DNA of 64,000 nucleotides, taken from positions 339,219 through 403,218 of the forward strand of contig JAYKAV010003063.1 of assembly GCA_035582835.1 (NCBI GenBank), read 5' to 3'. Every line of letters begins with the position of its first letter. The first letter of the stretch is position 1. Below the pieces are notes generated by a model. The model saw nothing but the letters and a program-made list of their open reading frames with translations, was not told where the DNA came from and made no database searches. Shown here piece by piece: positions 49,239 to 59,208 of this stretch. Origin of the DNA: Phoebastria nigripes (taxonomy: Eukaryota > Chordata > Aves > Procellariiformes > Diomedeidae). A program made the translations under genes and the position numbers.

Positions 49239-49479
49239 CTTGAGCATGACATCATATGGTATGGAATACCTCATTGGCCAGCTGGGTCAGCTGTCCTGTC
49301 TATGTTCCCTCCCAGCTTCTTTTGCACCTGGCAGAGCATGGGAAGCTGAAGAGTCCTTGACTAGCAGACTACTTAGCAACAACTGAAAACATCAGTGTGT
49401 TATCAACATTCTTCTCATACTAAATCCAAAACACAGCACTAGGAAGAAAATTAACTCTATCCCAGCAGAAACCAGGACA

Positions 49480-49484
49480 CATCC
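49480..49484 (+). repeat. Target-site duplication, right (CATCC)
   Basis: Right copy of the 5-bp duplication at 48951-48955. Confidence 0.9.
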
Positions 49485-49859
49485 CCAACATAAAATACAA
49501 CTCATTTTTTAATATGCAGCTATTGACAAAAGTGCCCAATTTAGGGAGGGTCTGAGTATCCCTCTGGCTATTATAGGAGTCAGCAACGCTTCTTTCTCTG
49601 TTTGCATTTTCAGGAGCTAACTTGGTTCATTTCTCTCAGGGAACACTTGTGGATACCTACTTTGAAGACTGAATTCAAAGGTTTGAACAGAGCTACCTCT
49701 CTTGAAGTCAAAACCCCCTAAAGGGTTAGGATTTCAGACACACATGTGCTTCCTATTCCAGCTCTTGCTCACAGTTTAGGATTTATTGCTCATTCAAAGG
49801 CTCCTAAATCTCTTTGTCTGTTAAATATGGGGGGCCTGTTTCTGGGTTTTGTTTGGAAT

Positions 49860-50200
49860 TCACATAAACCTTTAAATTAAATACAGGTGATGCAAATCTA
49901 ATTAGTAGCTTTATTAATCTCTAATTGGAGAGAAGATCATATTAATCAGGCAATATTTGCATAAACATGACATTGATTATTCCAAAATCATACCATGAAT
50001 ATGAAAATATCTCAAGTTTGATTGGATCCTACACCAAGGAAAATTAAATAACAAATTCTAATCACATCCAGCAGTTGAATTTGGAAACTGTTTGCCAGTT
50101 TCCAATTTAATCTAAATATTCGATCCCTTGCTTACTTTAGCTAATCTCAAATTCATTTTCTATTTATGTCTTCATATTGTACTTACTGTCAGAGTATCGG
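49860..50200. promoter_or_regulatory. Candidate conserved non-coding element 1
   Basis: AT-rich but not simple-sequence. It carries CTAATTAG, TTATTAATC and CTAATTGG within 40 bp (homeodomain-type cores), then ATATTAATCAGG and a GATTATTCC word. This texture is common in vertebrate developmental enhancers. No alignment was possible, so this is a guess from composition. Confidence 0.3.
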
Positions 50201-51019
50201 TTCTTTATCTCTCTAACAAAAGATCATATACTCTAAAGACTCGTTTATAGAGCTGATCTCCTAGGGAAGACTAATAGTATAAGGCCTCTAAATGCTGAGG
50301 TGGTCATGTTGTTTTATTAACACTGATAAACAGAATGGTCCATCATTACTAAGGGCAGTTGGGAAATAATTATTTCTCTAGATTTTTTTTCAGAAAGAAA
50401 TTATTTGCATGCAATATCATTGTTATTCTTCTGTTGTCCATGAAATCAAAACTTTTATTTTACCTTTCATGCTCTACCCTTTCTTGTTTCTTTTTCACCT
50501 TTTCTAGCGAAAGGTATGTTTCAGTATGATAAAACTTGTGGGGGAAAGGACAGAAGGGACCAAAGAATAAAAAGTCAGATTTGGGTTTCACCAAAAAACC
50601 AAACCTTTCTGGGGGCGAGGGAGAAGAAAAAAGAAAAAAAAAAAATCTCAATTTCATAGATGATTCTATAAGGACACCAGCATGCAACAAAGCCTGTCTA
50701 TAGCAACAATTAATGGAGTTGCTATTCAAATGGACTCAGGGAATCCCCACTACTGATATCACTCTGTCTTGAATAAAAAAAACAATCAGTTTAATTCAGA
50801 ATCTTTAACAACTTTGCATCTTTCATGGTCCAGAAACATCAGCTCATACTGAACAAGAAGCTACATATACTGAAATGATATTATAGACAGAGGACACGTT
50901 TCAAATGCTTCTTTTACTGTCAGTAGATTGCCAGACGTATTTTAGCCCAGAATCAATCTCTTTCTTTTTATTTTTTCAAGTATAGAAAACTAGGTAGCTG
51001 AGGGATTTACTCTAGGTTT

Positions 51020-51340
51020 CTGTTTATGATAATTTCATTCATGATATTTCCTATTAAACTAATCAGTAATACCACTTCAGTATAATTAATAAGCAATAAG
51101 CATATTGTTCAAGGATGCTAAATGTTTATGTTTTTACATGTCTCACTTGTTTTTCAGTAACTTAATGTATCTGTATAGACATTAACTAGGCAAAAGGCTT
51201 TTGGCTTTATTGTTATTACCAACTGTATTCTGTTTTGACTAATCCATTAATATATGTCAGATAACTGATGCAGTTATTTGCAGCTGTGGACAATGCAAAT
51301 ATAATCCCCAATTGAATTTGGCCCAGTAAAGTTATTGCTT
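51020..51340. promoter_or_regulatory. Candidate conserved non-coding element 2
   Basis: Contains a SOX-like GCTTTATTGTTATTACC, AATCCATTAATATATG, GCAGCTGTGGACAATGCAAAT (E-box CAGCTG, SOX-like ACAAT, octamer ATGCAAAT) and CCCCAATTGAATTTGG close together. Looks like an old regulatory element. Inference only. Confidence 0.33.
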
Positions 51341-54300
51341 TGTTTTTCTACACCTTCTTAAGGAGAAACAAAAATTTGGTGCTTAGAAATAAGCATATTG
51401 AAGATATCAAGGTCCATCACTTCCAGAAGCTTCTTATTATATATTTTGATTAAAAATTTTCCTTATCTTTCTCTTCCCATACTTATGTCTGAATTCTGCC
51501 TTTGTGTGAGCAAGAAAAATCCTGTCAGCTTCACTAAGGACAAGTGGAGTTTTACACTCACAGCATCTGAGGGACCATAAGATCATGATTCTGTTATCTG
51601 CCATAGTCTTTGTGATTATGAGAAAATAATTTAGAATAAAATTCATTAGAAGCATTGAAGGCTCCAAATTCCTAAGCAGAAAATCAGAATGTCTGAAAAT
51701 CAAATCCCTACTCAGTTTCTACAGCAACTTCTGCAGTTTCTCAGATGAAGTATCTAAAATTAATATTCTTCTTCCACTCAAAAACATTCTGATGGCCTTG
51801 GTAGATACTGTAGAAACAGAAGATGTCGCTTGAAAGATACTGCAGAAATGGAGGATGCTGCTGTTTTCACCCCTCCATGTAGAGCTTCAGGGGTTTTAGT
51901 ATAAGCCTTTAGGAGAAATTGGTAATGGAAAACTAAGGTGGAAAACTGGGGGCAGCAATTCCTCTTCCAAGATCTCACTAGGTTATTCTTTAGTGGGAAA
52001 ATTTCAGTAAAGTTTCAGGCCATCTTTGTACCATACAGTGGCTGTTTCTTGCATGGAAGAGCAACGTGAAGATGATAAGGTTGCAAAGAGCCTTCCACCA
52101 CCATCCTTACAATGTTCACCTAAAGAGCCCAAGGGCTAGAGGATTTAGGCACATAAAACCAAACCTTTCTTCCTCTCTCGATCTCCTCATATTCAGGGGA
52201 GCCGTGCGGCCTGTGTAGAGTGTTACTAAGGGACTTCCCTGTTGAACAATTGTGTTGTGGAAGTATCTCCCATTGTGCTTCTGTGCATGCCCAAGTCATC
52301 CTATTTCTGAACAGCTTTCTGCAAACACCCCCCCCATAGACATATTTAGAATTTCTGAATTTATGGGTTCTCCTGCCCACCCTCTACAAAGGAAACAACC
52401 AAATACACATCTCAACTGTTCCTCACATGCACTGACAGGATCTGACTCCTCACATCAGCCAGTTAATAGAAACTTTTCCTTGGAGAGGGAAAAACGCCTG
52501 GCCATTGCTCTTATCAATGTGATTTCTTGGTAAAAAGTGAGTTCTGTTAAATGCTTTGGTTGTAGTTGTCAATGTTCAAGATTCACATAATTTATTCCCA
52601 GGTGGTCAATATTGCACCTATGAGTTAGATGCCTGAGCCTAAAGGAGGATTAGGGATATTGCCATTTTCAGTCCTCCTTATGAATATATAATTGCATCCA
52701 AAAAAAGAAGTGTTTAAAACAGGATATTGAGGGATACACATTTATAAGTGAAGCATGGCAAAATTGAGGTCCTTTATCCGCTTTAGGTCATACAGCATCC
52801 ATGGTCTTTTGATATTATTACCCCAACTTCTTTTTCCCTTAGTGTTACCTTCATCTCCAAGGGGCAAGAAAAGGAAGATAAGTCACGTCAATGATTGCTC
52901 CTCTTTGACCATTGACAAAGGAATTGTCTTATGCTGACTTTATGAGGCTTTGCACCTTAACCTCATTCAGATTTTTCATCTAATTTACTTTAGCACAATC
53001 CTGTCAAAATAAGCCAGTCTAACAATAGGACCCTTTTACTTAAGCAATTCAGAAAGTTGTGGTTTCCACTGGAAACTGCCTTACAATTTCAGGACTAGCT
53101 TTGGTTTGGTGGAAATAAACATTATTGATGGTCTATAGGCAAGGTACCCAGCTACTGTAAATTAATATAGCTGCAACACTAAGTACCTACAGTGATTTAG
53201 ACCATCTGAGTACTTGACCATTATATTTTATGTTGGTATTCTCTACAGATGTCCCTTGGAAAGTGAATCTACTTGAAACTCCGAGTTGTTTGTTTACTAT
53301 TCTGATGAATTTTGCTCTGGGGTTGAGAGAAGGAACTGATGTAGAAGTCCTATAATGACCCAAGAAGGAATACACACAGAGGTTATGTAGTATATAAATG
53401 TGACGAAGTAGAAATGCAAGAAGAAATTGTGCAACAAATCAATAGTCATTTCCCACTGCTGTTTTCAACTGTAAAAACATAACACAGGCAATGAGGGAGG
53501 TATATGATTTCTCATTGAATAACAATTTGAGGCAGACACAAATATTTGCTTTTAACAGAAGCAATATTTCTACCACACATTCACATAGAATGCAAAAAAA
53601 TTCACTCGGGAGATCTGTAGAAAATACTTTAAAGTGATCTCATCCTTTCATCACACTAGGTGGTCCTTTCTGGCTTATATATCTTTACTCTCTCTCTTTT
53701 CTTCCTAAAGGAAAAACTATGTGAATACAGTGGAGGGGCATTTTTTATAAGGAATTTTGGTACTGGAGACCTATTTTATAGCAGTAGCACTAGCAGATGA
53801 GGAAGCATTTTTCAATGGCATGAATCAACAATAATCAAATGTTTGGAGGTTCAGACATCTGAAAGCATTTATGTTACCTTCCATTCAGTCACCTTTCTGA
53901 GGATCTCTGTCTAGCAATGATAAAATATTCTTTCTTAAAAAAGGAAGAGAACATGAGTGCATGAAAACTTCAAATATATTCCATATATTGATTTATTTAC
54001 TACTTTTAGAGCCCCTTTCTGATTATTTTATTCTACGAGTAGAGTGGAGAAAGTGGAATTATATTAAGCATCAAATTTAATTCTAATTTAATCCCTTTCC
54101 CTCTGCAATGAATCAGACAATTTTGCTTATACCAAAAAAACCTACTCTTGAGAGTGGGGGCTAGGAAGAGACAACAAAGTTGGGTTTTGTTTAGGTTTTT
54201 GTTTGTTTATTTTTCATTCTGACAAAGAAATATGCAAGACTTCACAGAATTGAAAAAAAAGGACCTGATTTGTCATAAGGCTCTGACACACACATCTGTA

Positions 54301-54975
54301 AGAAAAGCAATTTCCACTGCTCTTGGTTTACTTGTAAAATAGTTTGCATAACATTAATCATCACCATCTGATTCGCATCCCTCAGTTTCTTGGGGTCAGG
54401 GATATTCATCTCATATATCACGAACAAATAGCTTTCTCTCTCATACATATGTTTTGGTCAAACAGATTCAGGTATTTGTATCTATGAACTGTCAGCCTTT
54501 GCATCACTCACCATATTGTGTTTTTTACTGCAATGATGTTGTTAGGAGCATAAAAGCATCTCAGACTGGATTCTATTCAGTTTCAGTTTTGGAATAATTC
54601 AGTCAGTGCTGATATGAGTTGTTGACAACAGACACGTCATTAGCCAAAATTCTTCTTTTTAGGCCTAAAATTCGTTAAAGAGTAAAAATATGTATATTAA
54701 ATGCAAGAGAAAAAGAAAATAAATAAAGCTATCTTGATATTGTTACATTGCAGAGTAGTACTTGACTGAAAAACCAAAATTAGGAATGAAGGAAAAAAAA
54801 ACCAAATTTGAACCTTCTTCATAACTTATATGAGAATTAGGATTCAGGGCTCGAGTGCATTTCCAACCATTCTGGTGTCACTAAATGTGAATTAAACATT
54901 ACTAAATATGAAGTGTTGTGAATATCACATATATGATACGGTTCATAAGGACTTCCACGTAGAATCCAACTGTGA

Positions 54976-55678
54976 GTATTTATTGTCAATTAAAATAGAT
55001 TTGGGTCGTGAGAAACAAACATTAAACCAACAAATGCCGCCCCATACCTTTCCCCCAGTCCCACCTTCACTCCTCCACTCCCAACTCCTCTCCCCCGAGG
55101 GGCGCAGGGGGTGGGGATGGGGGTTGCGGTCAGTCCATCACAGCCCCTCTCGGCCGCTCCTCCCTCCTCACNCGTCTCCCTGCTCCAGCGCGGGCCCTTC
55201 CCCGGGCTGCAGTCCTTCAGGGACAACCTGCTCCCGCCGGGGCTCTCCACGGCCGCAGCTCCTGCAGGAAATATCCCCCTGCTGCGGCCTGGGGCCCTCC
55301 CNGGGCTGCAGGGTGGGTCTCTGCTCCAGCGGGGTCTCTCCAGGGCTGCAGGGGATCCCTGCTCCGGGCCTGCAGCACCTCCTGCCCTCCTCCTCCTCCG
55401 CCCTCGGGCTCCCTCTGCTGCTGCTCCCTCCTTGGCTTCCTCCTCCTCTGCCTGTGCCGCCTTTTGCCCTTCCGGGAACCTGTTTTCCCCCCGGCGCCCC
55501 CAGCTTGGCTGAGGGGCTCAGCTGTGTCCTGCGGTGGGGCCGCTGGAGCCGGCTGGGACCGGCTGGGACCAGCTGGAACCGGCTGTGTCTGGCTCAGGGC
55601 AGCCCCGGCCTCTCCCCACAGAGGCCACCCTGCACATCCCCACCCCCCATCAACACCTGGGCAGGGACACCCCATACA
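54976..55678 (-). mobile_element. LTR, family A, GC-rich subtype, 3'-truncated (minus strand)
   Basis: On the minus strand it starts TGTATGGGGTGTCCC near 55678 and is lost near 54976, within the T/A-rich segment (TTTAATTGACAATAAA). The core 55076-55610 is almost identical to 26895-27420: apart from ambiguous bases and a few substitutions, the clear difference is one extra 10-bp GGCTGGGACC unit near 55560. The flanking LTR parts are much less similar to that copy, and about 30 bp present near 26850 is missing here. No target duplication was found because the 3' end is gone. Open frames across the core are compositional. Confidence 0.83.
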
Positions 55679-56370
55679 CAGGCACTTGCCACCAGATGGA
55701 CATGGAGGGGAGGTGAGTTCTCACCTCTATTGTACTAACAATTGTGTAGTTGTGAAATTCCCTTTGACTTTGGTGGGACTAAAGCTGCCTCCCTGGTTTG
55801 TTTAAGTTTGGCGTATGGAGCACATCCATATCTTGTGCTTCTTCTGTAAGTCTTGTCCATCCTGTAGGCTTCATTGAATGGGGCACCACTTAGTAGGGAT
55901 ACAGCATTCGCCTAAAAATGGCTTCAGATGAAGAAGCCTGAAAAATAGCAAGTTAGTTACTGCCTGTACCGTGATCTTGCTTACATCCATCTAAATGTGG
56001 TGTCTGGTCAGAGCAACTACGCTTATTCCAATATAATTTAAGGCAGTATTCGTTCTGACCTCCCCCTTGCTCAGTTCCCGATTTCGGCTCAGATCAGCAT
56101 CCATTTCACAAGCACCTTCCTGGTTGCTGCTCCTCTCTGATGTTTGCCTGTGCAGCTGCTCCTTTGCCTTTCTGATCCAAATCCCACAAGCTAGATTTCC
56201 CTTTCATGGGCCGGCATTCCCTATCATCACGTGTTATACCTATGCTGCCACAAAAGNCCCTTCTCCTCTCCAAAATTGCCTAAACTCAGATTTCGTGCTT
56301 TATTCTCACCACTGGCACTGCTTTGTTTTGATCATGGCTGAGTCACTAAAACCCCTCAAAGTCAAGAGAA
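55679..56370. other. Non-coding DNA between LTR and CR1
   Basis: Nothing recognised; a 105-codon open stretch at 56067-56384 lacks any domain and partly overlaps the CR1 3' end. Confidence 0.55.
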
Positions 56371-56886
56371 ACATAGAATCATAGAATCATAGAATTGTTT
56401 AGGTTGGAAAAGACCCTTAAGATCATCAAGTCCAGCCGTGAACCTAGCACTGCCAAGTCCACCATTAAACCATGTCCCTAAGTGCCACATCTACATGTCT
56501 TTTAAATACCTCCAGGGGTGGTGACTCAACCACTTCCCTGGGCATGTTCTAATGCTTGATAACCCTTTTGGTGAAGAAATTTTTCCTAATATCCAATCTA
56601 AACCTCCCCTGGTGCAACTTGAGGCCATTTCCTCTTGTCCTATCGCTTGTTACTTGGGAGAAGAGACCAACACTCACCTCACTACAACCTCCTTTCAGGT
56701 AGTTGTAGAGNGCGATAAGGTCTCCCCTCAGCTTCCTTTTCTCCAGACTAAACAACCCCAGTTCCCTCAGCTGCTCCTCATGAGTCTTGTGCTCTAGACC
56801 CTTTACCAGCTTTGCTGCTCTTCTCTGGACATGCTGCAGCACCTCAATGTCTTTCTTGTAGTGAGGGGCCTGCATATCTGTGGCAT
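56371..56886 (-). mobile_element. CR1 LINE, 5'-truncated, minus strand
   Basis: Plus strand starts AACATAGAATCATAGAATC, followed by TTGTTTAGGTTGGAAAAGACC and CATCAAGTCCAGCCGTG. This 3' UTR matches that of the full-length CR1 at 57.6-62.1 kb (reverse of TTAAGGGTCTTTTCCAACC) rather than that of the 20/41/48-kb copies. It corresponds to about 61560-62076 of the full-length copy. Confidence 0.94.
56549..56875 (-). pseudogene. CR1 ORF2 C-terminal fragment
   Basis: About 108 codons on the minus strand: [85 protein letters not shown]. The stop at 56549 is premature; the C-terminal part after RVIKH reads NRLPRE-like only after a frame change. It equals the last sixth of ORF2 and has no catalytic part. 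Confidence 0.87.
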
Positions 56887-57639
56887 TACTCTAGGCCTTT
56901 AACCACCTAGGTACCAAAAATTATATTTTTGCCATTGTCAGGGGTATTACAGTGTATTTCAGACATGACGTCGAGGCAACTGCTATATTTGCTCATAGCT
57001 GCATAGCCATGGCANTACAGAGATAACAGCACAGCTATAAACAGTCACCTAAACCTAACAGGGAAATGGAATGTCCAAGCAGTCATCTGTGCCATTAATG
57101 TGTCATGAAAGGTCTCTACAGAAACCCGTATCATAACTCTAATTATACAACTGTAAAATATGCTGCGTAATTACTTTTTTGGTGAAACATGCAAGTGGCA
57201 AATTGTTATAAAGGAATGAAAAGGCTTCTGTTGCTGGTTATGCTGCCTTGGAAGAACAATAAACAAATTGCAGACACATGCATGATGCCAAAAAGATCTT
57301 CAGGTATGTACTTTTCAAAATGTTACAATGGAAATTTATGGCTGCAATTCAGTTTAACTTCTGATGGAAGAAACAAAAAAAGGTAGAAAAAGAGGTACTT
57401 CAGGGTCCCATTTTTATTCAGGTAAGAAATCTAATCTTAAACAAGCTTGAGAGTGTTCTATCGATGATTTTAAGCACAAAGACCACCTAAAAGCAAGGTA
57501 AGCATATAAAAAGGTCCTCTTGTTTACTCAAGACGTAAAAGTAGCCATAAAAGCTCCTGATAGAAAAAGAAGTTAATAAAAAAAAAAAGTAAAAAGAAAG
57601 AAGAAAAGGAAAAAAAAAGAAAAAAGGACTGGATTATTT
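56887..57639. other. Non-coding DNA upstream of the full-length CR1
   Basis: No gene recognised. It ends in an A-rich purine tract that abuts the CR1. Confidence 0.6.
57563..57627 (+). repeat. A-rich purine tract (AAAG)n-like
   Basis: Almost pure A/G over about 65 bp with A11 and A9 runs, directly upstream of the CR1 5' end. Confidence 0.8.
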
Positions 57640-57651
57640 AAAGGGGACAGC

Positions 57652-58978
57652 ATGGCTGAACTTACTTCTTCGGTAAGAAAGCACCCCAGAGCTCCCTCGC
57701 TGAAGACTCGCCGAGTCGAGCTGCTCCCATGCTGGCAAAATCCGCAGCAGAGCGCTGGTGCACAGAGGGGTTTCCTGAACCGGGGGAACCTCGAGGGAGC
57801 AGAGAGACCTGCCAGGAGCCCACAGCTCACAAGACNGAGGCTGAGGAGTCTGCAAAGGAAGGGTGCTGAAGCTCTGCCTGCTTGTTCAGGGAGCAGTGGT
57901 ATCTACCCAACAGAAGGCCGTGGCCTCTCTAAACTCTTTGCAGACAGGACTCCGATGGGAACACGCTGCCACCCAGGTGCCAGGCTGCAGGCTGTGCCCT
58001 GCTCTTCTGCCAGTACCAGTTGGCAGCAGTGAGCACACCTGTGGGAGGTGTGCCCAGGCAGAGGAACTCNTCCGCTTAGTGACAGAGCTCTGGGAGGAGG
58101 TGAGGAAGTTGAGGAGTATCAGGGAGTCTGAGAGGGAGATAGACTACTGGAACTGCACCCTACCATCCCTGGGACAGACCTGTCAGGCAGACAGGACACA
58201 TGATACAGAGGATTTCCTATCCTCTCTCCACCCGGCAGAACGTGGTGACTTAAGGAATAGGGGGCAACGGCGACAAGTTCCTGCCTGGTGCAGCAGGTGC
58301 GTCTCCTCCATGACTACCCCACCTTCCCAGGTGCCCTTGCATAATAGGTATGAGGCTCTGCACAGTGGAACTGAATAACAATGAGGACAATGGTTCATCT
58401 AGCTTAGAGGTGTCACCAAGGTTAAGTTGGCCTATGCCCTGTGTCAAAACTGCTTCCATAAAGAAAAAAAGATGGGGCATTGTCATAGGAGACTCTCTTC
58501 TGAAGGGAACAGAAGGCCCAATATGCTGACTGGACCCACTTCTTAGGGAAGTCTGCTGCCTCCCTGGGGCCCAGGTCAAAGATGTAACAAGAAGACTTCC
58601 TACCCTGGTATGGTCCTTGGATTATTATCTATTATTGATTCTTCATGTAGGCAGAAATGAAGTTGCAATAAAAAGTCTGAGGGCAATCAGGAGAGACGTC
58701 AGGGCCTTGGGACAACTAGTTAAGGGATCAGGAGCACAAGCAGTGTTCTCCTCTATCCTTCCAGTTGCAGGGAATGATGAGGGGAGAAACAAGAAGACCC
58801 AGCAGATCAATACCTGGCTCCAAGCCTGGTGTCACTGGCAGAATTTTGGGTTTTTTGATTGTGGGTCAGCCTACACCACACCAGGCCTGCTGGCGACAGA
58901 TGGGATACACCTGTCTCAAAGGGGAAAAAGGATCTTTGAAAAGGAGTTAGCCAGGCTCATTGAAAGAGCTTTAAACTA
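57652..58978 (+). pseudogene. CR1 ORF1 (zinc-finger/coiled-coil plus SGNH esterase), broken
   Basis: CR1 ORF1p is an RNA-binding partner of the element; in CR1 its C-terminal part is an SGNH/GDSL-type esterase. The start ATG at 57652 has a good context (A at -3, G at +4). The N-terminal part shows CRLCPALL followed by HTCGRCAQAEEL, two CxxC pairs like a zinc finger (about 57980-58065), then a charged helical stretch LVTELWEEVRKLRSIRE typical of a coiled coil. The esterase begins at RWGIVIGDSLLKGTEG (GDS box, 58488-58496), has LHVGRNE as block III and DGIHLSQRGKRIFEKEL as the terminal D..H block, ending at the stop before 58979. Lesions: the first frame must shift near 57.9 kb, a stop at 58376-58378 with a frame change before the GDS block, and an in-frame TGA at 58527-58529 (CGA to TGA would explain it). 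Block III has NE where ND is usual. Confidence 0.85.
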
Positions 58979-59208
58979 GATTTGAAGGGGGAAAGGGATA
59001 AAACCAGGCTCTCTGGAGATAAGCCTGGGGGCGGTACGCCACTGTTTGAGGGACGGTGTGCTAGCGAGGTCCTTCGGTCTGCTGTCTCAGTGGAGGTAGG
59101 GGATGGAGATCCATGCGGCAGCAAAGACGCAAGGGTTATGGAAGTGTTAGAAACCATGGAAGCGCCTGAGAATGGTCATGTAGGAATTAGGACTTCTCCC
59201 CCAAAAAG
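58979..59208 (+). other. Spacer between CR1 ORF1 and ORF2
   Basis: About 230 bp. An in-frame stop for ORF2 lies at 59188-59190 and no ATG follows before the endonuclease homology starts; the first in-frame ATG (59260) is already inside it. ORF2 initiation is therefore unclear in this copy. Confidence 0.6.

Larger units (their letters stand above)
48956..49479 (-). mobile_element. Solo LTR, family B, with perfect 5-bp target duplication (minus strand)
   Basis: 524 bp. Plus-strand ends are TGTTGTGGTTTAACCC and AAACCAGGACA, flanked on both sides by CATCC. On the minus strand the order is TGTCCTGGTTTC, GGGATAGAGTTAATTTTC, a GATAACACAC block, a CRE-like TGATGTCA followed by an ATATAAAT TATA box, GAGCAATTGC, a (TTA)n stretch, the ATTAAACTGTCTTTATC segment and a GC-rich end. 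No viral coding sequence, so this is a recombination-derived solo LTR. The 5-bp duplication is the usual ERVL footprint; the name of the family is not certain. Confidence 0.93.
49485..54975. other. AT-rich non-coding DNA with candidate conserved elements
   Basis: 5.5 kb without gene, LTR or CR1. Two stretches (49860-50200 and 51020-51340) are unusually dense in developmental transcription-factor words and are listed separately. The remainder shows nothing recognisable. Confidence 0.55.

Noticed and set aside
54908..55738. 276-codon open frame
   Set aside because: Same reason: it crosses an LTR and its border, with no domain and no start context of note.
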